DNA of 64,000 nt from UBA6244 sp041582875 (GCA_041582875.1 JBFHGX010000003.1:24458-88457), one strand, 5' to 3'; shown: positions 17,233 through 26,392, counted from the first letter of the stretch. Notes: generated by a model from the letters alone, not told the origin. A program made the numbers and translations.

Positions 17233-18798
17233 TTACTCTACCAACATCATTTTCTGTTTCTTTACCCAATCCTGCGTGCTTAAAGTAAAATAATACACTC
17301 CTGGCTTGAGGTTATACTCCTCAGCATGAAACACTTCGGTGTATTTCCCTGGAGCTGTGAATTCATTGTTAATTATGGTGGTTACCTTACGACCAAACAC
17401 ATCATAAACCGAAAGGTTGATCACAGCAGGTTCGCGAAGCTTAAAGGAGATAAAGGTCGATGCCCTGAAAGGATTGGGATAGTTAACTTCCAAATGAATG
17501 GGAGCTTTGCTCAACGCTTCAACTTCTGGTTCTCCCACAAATTGGTCGATAATGGCTGTCATAATTGACATATTTCCACCTTGCAACCTGGCCCAAATGG
17601 GACGGACTCTTCCATTGTGCGCCACAATATTGGTGTAATCGCCAAAAAACACACTGCTATAGGGCAAAAAAGGCGACTCACTAATTTTCGAATTTTCAAA
17701 AGTGAGTCCTCCATCAGTAGAACGTGCCAGGTAAACATCGGTATTTGAGTTGTCGTAGGCTCTGCGATCGTAGAACACCACATAAACATCTCCATTGGCC
17801 TGATCAATGGTCATCCAAGAGAAAAACTGAGCCCGTTCGGTATCGTCATCGTTTACACGGATGGCCTCCGACCAGGTATTTCCCCCATCTTCTGATTTGG
17901 AAATCCACACGTCAGGATTGCTATCTCCATTGCTTTGGTCTGTCCAATTAACATAAATAGTTCCTTTATAGGGAGAGTTATTGCTGATATCGCAACACGT
18001 AACGGGCAATCCGTTACATCGCATGATTCCAGGCACTTCATAATCCCATCCTCCGGTTTGTGCATTAATAAAAATATCCTCCTCGAGCCAGGTAGCTCCG
18101 GCATCCAATGACCGATCAAAAACAATTCCGGCTGGCCCTGCCCAAGCCACATAAATTTGTCCTTCGGGTCCTACCGCAGGTACTGCTCCTTCAGTAGTAT
18201 TATCGCTATCTACACAATCGCCGCTAATTTCGTTGATCTGGATGGCAGGCGACCAACTGGCTCCTGCATCAACCGATTTACTGAACATGATGTTGCTGAA
18301 CATATCAGGGTCGGAAGTGCCATACTGATCGAATTGAGTCCAAGTTACATAAATGGCATTTGTAGCGCTATCCACAACAGCCCATTCCTTGTCCTGAGCT
18401 TTTGTTCCATTGAGTCCCATGTTGCTGTCATTCGACCAGGTATTGGTTAGGATATCATATTTCTGACTTACAATTCGATCAATCCAACTACCTGAGGCAG
18501 GGTTTGCCAGATGCATAAAATAGAAGGCTCCGGCTGTATCCACAATAATGCAAGGATCACCCCAAACACCATTTTCAGGAGATGTCAACGTACCTCTTGT
18601 CCAATTATATCCACCGTCAACTGAATAATAATAACTATTGATATTGGCGCCAGCCAGCAGATGATCCGGATTTTTGGGATCCATGCAAATGGAAGGTTCA
18701 TTGGGACTTTGGTAAGTGCTAATTTCAATATTTTCATATTGTGCTACCACAACCGAAAAAATCAGCATAGCGATAAAGGAAAGTAGAATTTTTTTCAT
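17233..18798 (-). CDS. Secreted sialidase-fold (Asp-box) protein with T9SS sorting domain
   Basis: This is a 521-residue exported protein. The ATG at 18798 gives a clean signal peptide (MKKILLSFIAMLIFSVVVAQ); an upstream in-frame start at 18849 would add residues not expected on a signal peptide and would precede the promoter. The body carries about five Asp-box strings (SVDGGYNW, SVDAGASW, SLDAGATW, SEDGGNTW, STDGGLTF), indicating a BNR-type beta-propeller. No arginine triad for true sialidase activity is evident. The last 80 residues (NYPNPFRASTFISF, VYDVFGRKV, then KKQKMMLVE) form a T9SS sorting domain. Confidence 0.82.
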   Translation of the reverse strand: MKKILLSFIAMLIFSVVVAQYENIEISTYQSPNEPSICMDPKNPDHLLAGANINSYYYSVDGGYNWTRGTLTSPENGVWGDPCIIVDTAGAFYFMHLANPASGSWIDRIVSQKYDILTNTWSNDSNMGLNGTKAQDKEWAVVDSATNAIYVTWTQFDQYGTSDPDMFSNIMFSKSVDAGASWSPAIQINEISGDCVDSDNTTEGAVPAVGPEGQIYVAWAGPAGIVFDRSLDAGATWLEEDIFINAQTGGWDYEVPGIMRCNGLPVTCCDISNNSPYKGTIYVNWTDQSNGDSNPDVWISKSEDGGNTWSEAIRVNDDDTERAQFFSWMTIDQANGDVYVVFYDRRAYDNSNTDVYLARSTDGGLTFENSKISESPFLPYSSVFFGDYTNIVAHNGRVRPIWARLQGGNMSIMTAIIDQFVGEPEVEALSKAPIHLEVNYPNPFRASTFISFKLREPAVINLSVYDVFGRKVTTIINNEFTAPGKYTEVFHAEEYNLKPGVYYFTLSTQDWVKKQKMMLVE

Positions 18799-18810
18799 TT
18801 TTGTAGTGTT

Positions 18811-18840
18811 CAATAATATCCTGATGTTACTGAATGACAA
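18811..18840 (-). promoter_or_regulatory. Promoter of the Asp-box protein gene
   Basis: On the minus strand TTG (18840-18838) is followed after 19 bases by TATTATTG (18818-18811), one mismatch from TAnnTTTG. Transcription would begin near 18805, only about 7 bases before the chosen ATG at 18798. Confidence 0.5.
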
Positions 18841-18875
18841 TACATTCAAGTAAATAGTTGTCTGATAATGATGTT

Positions 18876-20183
18876 TTAACCATGATTTGATACGCTCAGA
18901 TCCAGTTGATTTTCACCTGTTGCAACCAATGTACTGATAGTTAAGTCTCCGGTAACATTCACCGCAGTGCGAATCATGTCCAATGGTCTGTCGACGGCAA
19001 AAATCAAGGCAATTCCTTCGGTTGGAATACCCACTGATGCCAGCACAATAACCAACATTACCATACCCGCACCCGGAACGGCAGCTGAACCGATGCTAGC
19101 CAATGTAGCGGTGAGCACGATGGTAAGTTGGGCCGAAAAACCCAACTCCATTCCATACACCTGAGCCAAAAACATCGCGGCAACGGCCTGATATAAACTG
19201 GTACCATCCATATTGATGGTAGCCCCAAGGGGCAATACAAAGCTGGCTGTTTCATTAGAAATACCTAATTTTTCTTCGGCCGTCTCCATGGTTAAGGGAA
19301 GCGTGGCTGCACTTGAACTCGTGGAGAATGCCAACAATTGCACAGGAGATATGGCCCGCACAAATCGAGAATACTTGAGTGGTGAAAAGAAACGAATAAT
19401 TAATGGATAAACAGCAAATATCATCAGCGCCAAACCTATCACAACCGTAAGACTGTACAAACCCAATGCCGCAAACAGCGAAATGGAGTCGGAAGGATTA
19501 TCTCCTGCCATATCCACAATCAACCCTGCCAGCAGGGCAAAAACACCATAGGGAGCCGTCAACATGATGATGTCTATCATTTTAAGCACAATATGATTGA
19601 GGCTATCAAAGAATTTTTTTACCGGTTTTATTTTCTTTTCAGGAAGCAACACCATCGATACACCAAAGAGTATGGCAAAAAAGATAACTTGCAGCATATT
19701 GGCATTATTAGACATGGCATCGACGATATTGGAAGGGACAATATCAATGATAAATTGCAATGGTGATTCATCGGCGATGAGTTGAGCACTATTCTCCTTT
19801 GCTTTGGCACTCTCTGCAAATTTTTGTTGAAATTCCAGGGCTTTATCCTGAGGAAACACTTTGCCGGGACGTGTCAGGTTAACAACCAACAAACCTATAC
19901 TGATAGCAATAATGGTGGTGAGAATATACAACAGAATGGTTTTGAGTCCCATTCTGCTTAATTTAGAAATGTCTTTTAAGTTGCTCACCCCCCCAATCAA
20001 TGAAACAATTATTAACGGAACAGCTATTAGTTTGAGTAAATTAATGAAAATGGTTCCCCAAGGTTTAATATAATCGGTGGTGAGATCATTCCACTGAAAA
20101 TTTACAGACAAGAGCCCGAAAAGGATTCCCAATGCCATTCCGATGAGAATTTTCCAATGAAAAGCGAGTTTTTTTTTCTTCAT
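18876..20183 (-). CDS. Dicarboxylate/amino acid:cation symporter
   Basis: This 435-residue inner-membrane protein belongs to the DAACS (GltP/DctA/GltPh) family, which imports glutamate, aspartate or C4-dicarboxylates with sodium or protons. Diagnostic pieces are AFSTSSSAATLPLTME (serine-rich HP1 tip), the TM7 motif GATINMDGTSLYQ, the HP2 segment PGAGMVML and the TM8 motif VDRPLDMIRTAVNVTGD. The ATG at 20183 (MKKKKLAFHWKILIG) is preferred to an in-frame start 78 bases upstream. The TM8 RTAVNV arginine position fits acidic amino acid/dicarboxylate carriers, but the exact substrate is not settled. Confidence 0.92.
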   Translation of the reverse strand: MKKKKLAFHWKILIGMALGILFGLLSVNFQWNDLTTDYIKPWGTIFINLLKLIAVPLIIVSLIGGVSNLKDISKLSRMGLKTILLYILTTIIAISIGLLVVNLTRPGKVFPQDKALEFQQKFAESAKAKENSAQLIADESPLQFIIDIVPSNIVDAMSNNANMLQVIFFAILFGVSMVLLPEKKIKPVKKFFDSLNHIVLKMIDIIMLTAPYGVFALLAGLIVDMAGDNPSDSISLFAALGLYSLTVVIGLALMIFAVYPLIIRFFSPLKYSRFVRAISPVQLLAFSTSSSAATLPLTMETAEEKLGISNETASFVLPLGATINMDGTSLYQAVAAMFLAQVYGMELGFSAQLTIVLTATLASIGSAAVPGAGMVMLVIVLASVGIPTEGIALIFAVDRPLDMIRTAVNVTGDLTISTLVATGENQLDLSVSNHG

Positions 20184-20266
20184 AGGGAATAAAATTGTTA
20201 TTCTGGGGGTAAAAAAATAATCCTGACCAAAAATAGCTATTTTATTCAGTTTTTCAGGCAAAATAA

Positions 20267-20294
20267 AAGGCTCAATACCATCGCATTGAGCCTT
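20267..20294 (-). terminator. Hairpin with T tract on the minus strand upstream of the symporter gene
   Basis: AAGGCTCAAT (20267-20276) and ATTGAGCCTT (20285-20294) make a perfect 10-base-pair stem. On the minus strand the stem is followed by TTATTTT, as in an intrinsic terminator. No minus-strand gene is seen to its right, so it may end an unannotated short transcript or act as a leader attenuator for the symporter gene. Confidence 0.5.
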
Positions 20295-20362
20295 AGTAAA
20301 ATATGATTTGTTGCAGTTTGAACGAAAATTTGTAAAAAATATTTCTTTTACTACAAAAATAT

Positions 20363-20394
20363 TTTGACAAATATTGCAACAAAGTGTATATTTG
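20363..20394 (+). promoter_or_regulatory. Strong Bacteroidota-type promoter
   Basis: TTTG (20363-20366) and TATATTTG (20387-20394) are 20 bases apart and match the Bacteroidota consensus fully. Transcription would start near 20400, giving either a leader of about 280 bases for the hydrolase gene at 20682 or a separate small RNA. Confidence 0.65.
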
Positions 20395-20421
20395 TCTCAC
20401 ATTAATAAATATTGAGTTAAG

Positions 20422-20496
20422 ATGGAGGAAAAATTTAATGCGAAAGCAGGACTCTTGCTACTAACTTTTGTCCTGCTTCGCTCCTCTATCACTTAA
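20422..20496 (+). other. Long hairpin, with a 24-codon ORF, downstream of the promoter
   Basis: GCGAAAGCAGGAC (20440-20452) pairs with GTCCTGCTTCGC (20470-20481) with one bulged A, enclosing a 17-base loop. No T tract follows, so it is not an ordinary terminator. A 24-codon ORF (ATG 20422, stop 20494-20496; MEEKFNAKAGLLLLTF...) spans the hairpin. It could be a structured 5' leader, a leader peptide or a small RNA; nothing in the sequence decides between them. The rest of the 20184-20681 gap is AT-rich with several T runs. Confidence 0.4.
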
Positions 20497-20681
20497 CATG
20501 TAACATGATCGATTTGCTTGCATAAACGTTGCATTGAGGTTGTGTTTTTTTTCGTTTTATTTCGTTTTAGTGTAACTTTCCACTTTTTTAAATCAAAATC
20601 AACGTTATTGTTGCTATTTTTATCAACATAAATAGGGTGTTAAATTAAAATGTTTAGAAAGAACAACTAAGAAAAACAATA

Positions 20682-21584
20682 ATGAAAAGGTACAATGTAG
20701 TTGCCATGTTTGTCATTATTTTCATGGGAACATTCTTAATTTTACTCAATGGTTGTATGAAAGATGATACTGATAATGCTTCTGCCCCTGAGGTGCAATA
20801 CATCGATATAAGAAAGGCAAGAATTGCGTATAAAATTTATGGAGCCGGCGACCCATTAATCATGTGCATGGGTTATGCCACGAACATGGATTTGTGGAGT
20901 ATTGATGCCATTGAGATTCTTAAAAATAAATATCAACTCATTGTATTTGACTATCGCGGCATGGGTTATAGTACGAACGCTGATACTACATTTACCATTG
21001 GCACGCTTGCCGATGATGTGAATGAACTGTTGGGAAACCTAAATATTCCAAGGGCTCATGTTTTGGGATGGTCAATGGGGGGATATGTGGCACAGATGTT
21101 TGCCATCAAATATCCGGAAAAGGTCAATAAACTGGTGTTGTATGCTTCAGACTGTGGTGATACAATTACGGTTAACCCTTCTCAGGATATCATTGATATT
21201 CTTTCCAATCCTACTTCTACACCATTGGAGTTGCTAAGTACCCTTTTTCCGGACGACTGGCTGGCCACGCATCCGGAACCTTGGAAATATTTACCTGATG
21301 CAATAGAGCCTTATAACAATGAGACAATTGGTTTACAGTATTATGCAATCCAAGATTGGTTGAGTCCGGGAGGAGGTTCAGTCGGGCAGTTAAATCAATT
21401 GAATAAGCCAGTATTGCTTATTTGTGGTCTTCAGGATAAGGTAGTTCCCAGCATCAATTCTACAATGCTGGCTGATTCCATTCGAACGGCTTCTATTATT
21501 AAAGTACAAGACAGTGGTCACGGAATGATGTACCAGATGCCAGAAACTTTTGCTAATTATGTATTGACTTTTCTTTCGAATTAA
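20682..21584 (+). CDS. Alpha/beta hydrolase lipoprotein
   Basis: This 300-residue protein begins with a lipoprotein signal whose lipobox LLNGC gives lipidated C25, followed by acidic KDDTDN, a context that can direct surface export in Bacteroidota. The mature part is an alpha/beta hydrolase: oxyanion region MCMGYATNMD, nucleophile elbow GWSMGGY (S131), acid in GLQDKVVP, and catalytic histidine in DSGHGMM. It resembles the broad 3-oxoadipate enol-lactonase/epoxide-hydrolase-type group; the substrate is unknown. An envelope-anchored esterase or lipase is the reasonable inference. It may be read from the promoter at 20363. Confidence 0.85.
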   Translation: MKRYNVVAMFVIIFMGTFLILLNGCMKDDTDNASAPEVQYIDIRKARIAYKIYGAGDPLIMCMGYATNMDLWSIDAIEILKNKYQLIVFDYRGMGYSTNADTTFTIGTLADDVNELLGNLNIPRAHVLGWSMGGYVAQMFAIKYPEKVNKLVLYASDCGDTITVNPSQDIIDILSNPTSTPLELLSTLFPDDWLATHPEPWKYLPDAIEPYNNETIGLQYYAIQDWLSPGGGSVGQLNQLNKPVLLICGLQDKVVPSINSTMLADSIRTASIIKVQDSGHGMMYQMPETFANYVLTFLSN

Positions 21585-21694
21585 TCAAATTGCAAAAGCA
21601 GGACGCATACCTCCTCCTATATTTAACCTATCACAAGTCTTTCTTCAAAAAAATAGGTATTTTTGTTTGTCCTCAACAAAAATGAAATCGTGAA

Positions 21695-22732
21695 ATGAAT
21701 AAAAATAGAAAAAAGAGAATCGGAATATTAACTGCTGGTGGTGATTGTCCTGGTTTAAATGCGGCTATCAGAGGGGTTGGAAAAACGGCCATCATGAAAT
21801 ACGGTATGGAAGTCATCGGTTTTTCCTCTGGATTTACAGGATTAATACATAAGGACTATGAAATTCTTGAAGAGAATCAACTTTCAGGAATTCTTACCCT
21901 CGGAGGAACCATTTTAGGCACATCACGTGAAAAACCATATAAACGAGGCGGCCAGCTGGATTTGGATAAACCAGCCTTGATTAAGGAAAACTATGACGAC
22001 TTAAATCTGGATGCTATTGTTTGTATTGGTGGAAATGGCACCATGAAAACAGCTGCATTATTGGCCAAAGAAGGGATAAATGTTATTGGCATTCCAAAAA
22101 CCATTGACAATGATGTTTGGGGAACCGATGTAACTTTTGGTTTTGATTCAGCCTTATGGATAGCAACTGATGCCATTGACAGACTACACACTACGGCAAA
22201 TTCACACAACAGGGTGATGGTGATTGAATTGATGGGACACGATGCAGGTTGGCTAACCCTTTATGCCGGTATGGCCGGGGGAGGAGATGTTATACTGATT
22301 CCGGAAATTGAGTACAACATGAAAACCATAAATAAATACCTGAAATCCAGAGCTGACAAGAAGAAATCCTATTCCATTGTAGTGGTGGCTGAAGGAATTA
22401 AAACACCTACCGGAATATCAGCAGCCACCCATATTGCTCAAGAAATTGAATCGGGCACCGGACTGGAAACCAGAAAAACTATTTTGGGATATATTCAACG
22501 TGGAGGTAGCCCCTCCCCTATGGATCGTATTCTGGCCACCCGTTTTGGTGCATATGCAGTCGATTTAATTGCACACAACGATTATGGAAATATGGTGATA
22601 AAAAGGGGTGAAAAAATTAAGGATATCCCACTAAGTGAAGTAGGAGGAAAAATAAGACTGGTGCCCAAAAAACATCCAATTATTCTAAAGGCAAGAGGTT
22701 TGGGAGTGTGTATGGGTAATAGAAAAAGATAA
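21695..22732 (+). CDS. pfkA: 6-phosphofructokinase
   Basis: This 345-residue enzyme phosphorylates fructose 6-phosphate in glycolysis. AGGDCPGLNAAIRG lies at 14-27, GGNGTMKTA at 112-120, PKTIDND at 134-140 and the MGHDAGWL segment follows. In E. coli PfkA the nucleotide loop is GGDGS and the later motif PGTIDND. Here the aspartate is N114, the glycine that favours ATP is kept (G115), and K135 replaces glycine, as in PPi-dependent and group III enzymes. Donor choice (ATP or PPi) therefore cannot be settled by eye; ATP is favoured by G115. The TPR-LuxR regulator gene starts about 10 bases after its stop, suggesting co-transcription. Confidence 0.92.
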   Translation: MNKNRKKRIGILTAGGDCPGLNAAIRGVGKTAIMKYGMEVIGFSSGFTGLIHKDYEILEENQLSGILTLGGTILGTSREKPYKRGGQLDLDKPALIKENYDDLNLDAIVCIGGNGTMKTAALLAKEGINVIGIPKTIDNDVWGTDVTFGFDSALWIATDAIDRLHTTANSHNRVMVIELMGHDAGWLTLYAGMAGGGDVILIPEIEYNMKTINKYLKSRADKKKSYSIVVVAEGIKTPTGISAATHIAQEIESGTGLETRKTILGYIQRGGSPSPMDRILATRFGAYAVDLIAHNDYGNMVIKRGEKIKDIPLSEVGGKIRLVPKKHPIILKARGLGVCMGNRKR

Positions 22733-22742
22733 GGTGTCCTAT

Positions 22743-24302
22743 ATGAAGCAGCTACTCCCCGGGGTTACCTATTTTCTCTTTTTATTATTTCTTTTTGCTT
22801 GTAGTACTGACATAAATTCGGATAAATCTCAGAAGATATCGAATGATTTTTTGATGTCAATGGAAACTTCCAAATCAATGCTTTTAGGAATACATTCATT
22901 GGATAGTTTGGAATTATTGGCCAACAAAGAATCCCTTTATATGATGAATGAACTCCCCGATTCTCTGTTGGCATCCTATTTTCAAGAAATTGGCATGTTA
23001 TTTTATGGTCGTTCACTTTACGATCAGGCCGAGGATTATTTCGTTAACAGTGAACACTTCTATCAAAAAGCCAATCAGCCAAAAAAAGCCATCAGAATGG
23101 TAGCCAATCAGGCTGTTCTGAAAGAACTCAAAGGGAATTATGAAGAAGCCATCGGCATGTACCTGGAAGCTGCCAAATATTTTTCCGATATTGGCGACAG
23201 CCTTTCCCTTGCTGTGGTTTACACCAATATTGCTGTGGTTTATCAGGAAATGAATATCCCGGAAAAATCATTACAATACAATAGAATGGGCTTGAATATC
23301 AAGCTCCGTAAGCATGACACCCTGAGTGCTGCAACCAATTACAATAATATCGGTGTTTTATGTGATGAGCTTTTGAGCCAACCCGATTCGGCCATACGTT
23401 ATTATCAAAAAGCGGTTGTTATTTACCAAAATTATAAGGCTCCGGCTCGTTTGGCTTCCGCCATAAACAATGTAGGAAGAATGCATCTTGGGTTAAAACA
23501 ATTGGCTCTGGCTTCGGAAGAGTTCAACAAAGCCTATCATTTGATGGACAGTTTGGATAATCCACATGGAAAAGCTAGGGTATTGAGAAATCAGGGAGAG
23601 CTTTATTTTTCATTGCTCAATAACCAGAAGGCCATTGAGGTGTTTCAACAGGCACTCAATCTATTCAGGGATGTTGATGATAAAAAGAGCATGCTTGAAA
23701 TTAGCGAGTTGATTTCAAAGGTGTATATGGCCGGAGGTAATTTTGCAAAGGCTGCCGAATTTATGAAGATTCAAAATCAGTTAAAAGATACGCTCATGAA
23801 CAATGATAGTAAAACCATCATTGCTGAAATGGAAACGCGTTTTCAAGTGAGAGAAAAAAATAAAACCATTCATCTGCTTGAACTTCAAGATGAGTTAAAC
23901 CAGAGAAAAATCAGAAATCAGGTTTGGGTATTGGTGTTGCTGATCATTATTTCGTTGCTGATTTTAGTCGTGTTTATTTTCTATAGTAATCGGCATAAAC
24001 TAAAAGACAAGCAACTCCGACTCGAATTACAGAACTACTTGCTTCGTATCGATAAACTACAAAACGAAGTAAAAGAAAAGGCCACCGACAACAAATTTTC
24101 TGAAGAGAAAGCCAACGAATTTCAACTTTCGGAAAGAGAAGTAGAAGTACTCAAACTTATTGCATCGGGATATAAAAATGCAGAGATCGCCGAAAGGCTT
24201 TTTGTTTCTCAAAACACCATCAAAACACACATCAAAAACATTTACGTTAAATTGGATGTGAAAAACAGAATTGAAGCTTTAAAAAAGGTAGATATTGTAT
24301 AA
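22743..24302 (+). CDS. TPR-containing, membrane-anchored LuxR-type regulator
   Basis: This is a 519-residue protein. The ATG at 22743 gives MKQLLPGVTYFLFLLFLFACS, a hydrophobic start with a lipobox-like LFAC; an in-frame GTG lies 9 bases upstream. About five to six tetratricopeptide repeats follow (about 70-370), then one transmembrane helix (VWVLVLLIIISLLILVVFIF, about 394-413), a coiled-coil-like linker and a C-terminal LuxR/GerE HTH (LSEREVEVLKLIASGYKNAE, then TIKTHIKNIYVKL). The topology suggests an extracytoplasmic TPR sensor whose HTH acts on DNA from the inner membrane. The class is common in Bacteroidota; ligands are unknown. Confidence 0.85.
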   Translation: MKQLLPGVTYFLFLLFLFACSTDINSDKSQKISNDFLMSMETSKSMLLGIHSLDSLELLANKESLYMMNELPDSLLASYFQEIGMLFYGRSLYDQAEDYFVNSEHFYQKANQPKKAIRMVANQAVLKELKGNYEEAIGMYLEAAKYFSDIGDSLSLAVVYTNIAVVYQEMNIPEKSLQYNRMGLNIKLRKHDTLSAATNYNNIGVLCDELLSQPDSAIRYYQKAVVIYQNYKAPARLASAINNVGRMHLGLKQLALASEEFNKAYHLMDSLDNPHGKARVLRNQGELYFSLLNNQKAIEVFQQALNLFRDVDDKKSMLEISELISKVYMAGGNFAKAAEFMKIQNQLKDTLMNNDSKTIIAEMETRFQVREKNKTIHLLELQDELNQRKIRNQVWVLVLLIIISLLILVVFIFYSNRHKLKDKQLRLELQNYLLRIDKLQNEVKEKATDNKFSEEKANEFQLSEREVEVLKLIASGYKNAEIAERLFVSQNTIKTHIKNIYVKLDVKNRIEALKKVDIV

Positions 24303-24452
24303 TTGGATTAGCTGATTGTAATCAACTGACAAATAGATTTTTACTTCTAGGTCAATTTTATTAAAAGAGACATTTTATTTGAATATCACCCATATGGGTG
24401 AGTGGGTTTTCGGTTTTTATTTGGTTCTTTGCTGAGAATAACCCAAATAACG

Positions 24453-25034
24453 ATGATTCATAAACCACTTGTTGTACTTCTATTTTTGTTTTCAGGTTTT
24501 TTTCTGAAATCACAACAAGTGCCATGCTACCCTATTAAATCAGGAATAATTGAATACACCCTTACTGGTGGATCCACCGGAACAGAAACCATATCGTTTG
24601 ATAAATACGGAAAATTGATTCATATTTCGAAAACGGTTTCTTTCATTGTTGATGGAGAAATTCTGTCGGAAAACTTGATTTTGATTATCAAAAACGATTC
24701 GTTATTTGCATTTAACACCAGCCTAAAAACCTTTGCTATTGAACCTATTTCTTTAAACTCACCCCACGTGAGTAATCACTTGGTTACTGATGAACTATTA
24801 CAAACAATGGGCTTTCTTTTGACAGGAACAGAAATGGTGGCCAACTATGTGTGTGACAAATACACAAGTTCGGATGGCACATTATGGGTGTGGAAAGGAA
24901 TCGTGTTGCGATCGAGCCTTACGGTGATGGGAGCTGAAATATGCACAAAAGCCATCAAGGTAATAAGCAATGCCCATATCCTACCTTCAAAATTTATTAA
25001 TCCAGAAGGATATCAACTTCAAAAAAATAAATAA
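24453..25034 (+). CDS. Exported protein of unknown function, related to the gene at 28985
   Basis: This 193-residue protein starts at ATG 24453, giving the signal peptide MIHKPLVVLLFLFSGFFLKSQ. The mature part begins with a strand-rich region, GIIEYTLTGGSTGTETISFD, followed by an LWVWKGIVLRSS segment. The same order (VEYKLEGSDEGTKTLYID... IWVWNGLTLKSQ) occurs in the protein at 28985, so the two share a domain, somewhat like DUF4412-type periplasmic proteins. The function is unknown. It lies in a run of same-strand exported-protein genes. Confidence 0.65.
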   Translation: MIHKPLVVLLFLFSGFFLKSQQVPCYPIKSGIIEYTLTGGSTGTETISFDKYGKLIHISKTVSFIVDGEILSENLILIIKNDSLFAFNTSLKTFAIEPISLNSPHVSNHLVTDELLQTMGFLLTGTEMVANYVCDKYTSSDGTLWVWKGIVLRSSLTVMGAEICTKAIKVISNAHILPSKFINPEGYQLQKNK

Positions 25035-25052
25035 TCTTTAATTTAAAAAAGC

Positions 25053-26309
25053 ATGAAAAAGCTAATTAGTTCAATTCTTTTACTGGCTATAATGGCCTTC
25101 GTCGTTACCTCTTGCGACAAAAACAACGATCCCATTATCCCTGATCCCTCACCATCCACCGGCGACCATCCTGTATTGTGGAGTTACGATCTTGGCAATG
25201 GCGGAATGGCTGATATTATCCCTGCCATCGATGAAAACGACAACATTTATTTCTCCATGGTGAAAGAAGATGGCTTTGGCGTATTGGTTTTTGCACTCGA
25301 CAAAAACGGTAACGAATTATGGAAAACAGAAGTTGTAGGAACATCAACCGAAAAAGTAACCTATTCCGGCGGCAAGGTGTTTGTTGCTACTGAAAACCCC
25401 ATTGGAATTCACTGTATTCAAGGCTCCAGTGGCTCCATATTGTGGAGCAAGGATTATACCGCTGAATACGATTTTGAATGGATGCTGCAGGTGGCCCTAA
25501 ACAACAACAAAGTATATCTTTCAACAGGTCAGTTTTTTTACGGATTTCTTCTGGCGCTGGATTTTGATGGCAATGAACTCTGGATAAAACAAGGCCCCAC
25601 CATGGGCGCCGCTTACTCCCTGAGTGCATTTGGAAATGAGTTGTATTTCAGCGATGGAGAATACCTGTTTCGTTACGACGACAATGGCACATCATGCGAT
25701 TCGGTATGGGCTTATGCCTTGTTAGAAGGAAAAAGTACTGTTGCACAAAAAGGTTATTTTGATGCTTTCAATGTTGTTTTTGGCACCGATGATAACATCT
25801 ACTTGCGTAATGATACCAAAATTGAAATTGTTTCACGTACCGGACAACTTGTAAATGAGATTAATTTGGGGGACGATTTCTACAACAGTTATAGCGGTAT
25901 CATTTTAACCTCTGACAATTCCATTGTTATAGGCAACGGCAATCTGGTGAAATATAGCCATGCCGGAATTATGGAATGGGAAACCGACATCCATGACGGA
26001 TGGCTTGTAAATCCTACCTTTCAAACTGCTCCTGTGTTATCGTCGAATGGAGATTTTTACGATGCCCAGTTGTTTGGTTTGTATTCTGTAAAGGGAAACG
26101 GAAACCTCAACTGGAAAGAAAATGCTGAAACGGAAGCCGGAATTGAATATGGAAACCTTCACCCACCTGTTCTTACTCACGAAGGAAACATCATCAGTAT
26201 TTCTTCCGAACAAAGTGTGGTAAGATGCTTTAAAGGTGATGGCCATGGGTTGGCAACAAGTGGCTGGCCCAAGGTTTATGGCGATTACGGAAATACCTGT
26301 TCAAAATAA
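25053..26309 (+). CDS. PQQ-like beta-propeller lipoprotein
   Basis: This 418-residue protein has the lipoprotein signal MKKLISSILLLAIMAFVVTSC with C21 as the lipid site. The body is a repeated propeller of the PQQ/Trp-docking type: VLWSYDLGN, NELWKTEVVG, GSILWSKDYT, NELWIKQGPT, MEWETDIHD and GNLNWKENAE mark successive blades. Such proteins bind other proteins or polymers, and some are quinoprotein enzymes; no cofactor or metal site is evident here. It begins 18 bases after the upstream exported-protein gene, so co-transcription is likely. Confidence 0.82.
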   Translation: MKKLISSILLLAIMAFVVTSCDKNNDPIIPDPSPSTGDHPVLWSYDLGNGGMADIIPAIDENDNIYFSMVKEDGFGVLVFALDKNGNELWKTEVVGTSTEKVTYSGGKVFVATENPIGIHCIQGSSGSILWSKDYTAEYDFEWMLQVALNNNKVYLSTGQFFYGFLLALDFDGNELWIKQGPTMGAAYSLSAFGNELYFSDGEYLFRYDDNGTSCDSVWAYALLEGKSTVAQKGYFDAFNVVFGTDDNIYLRNDTKIEIVSRTGQLVNEINLGDDFYNSYSGIILTSDNSIVIGNGNLVKYSHAGIMEWETDIHDGWLVNPTFQTAPVLSSNGDFYDAQLFGLYSVKGNGNLNWKENAETEAGIEYGNLHPPVLTHEGNIISISSEQSVVRCFKGDGHGLATSGWPKVYGDYGNTCSK

Positions 26310-26317
26310 TTTAACAC

Positions 26318-26392
26318 ACTTTATCATGCTGAGTTCAGCGAAGCATTTTGTTTTCATTGCTTCATTGCACCCAGCATGACAATTAACCATTT
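26318..26392 (+). repeat. Intergenic imperfect palindrome
   Basis: TCATGCTG (from about 26325) and CAGCATGA (to about 26381) form the ends of an imperfect inverted repeat containing AGTTCAGCGAAGCAT. This resembles ATGCTGA-type intergenic repeats scattered through Bacteroidota genomes. It might also act as a weak terminator for the gene before it. Confidence 0.35.
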
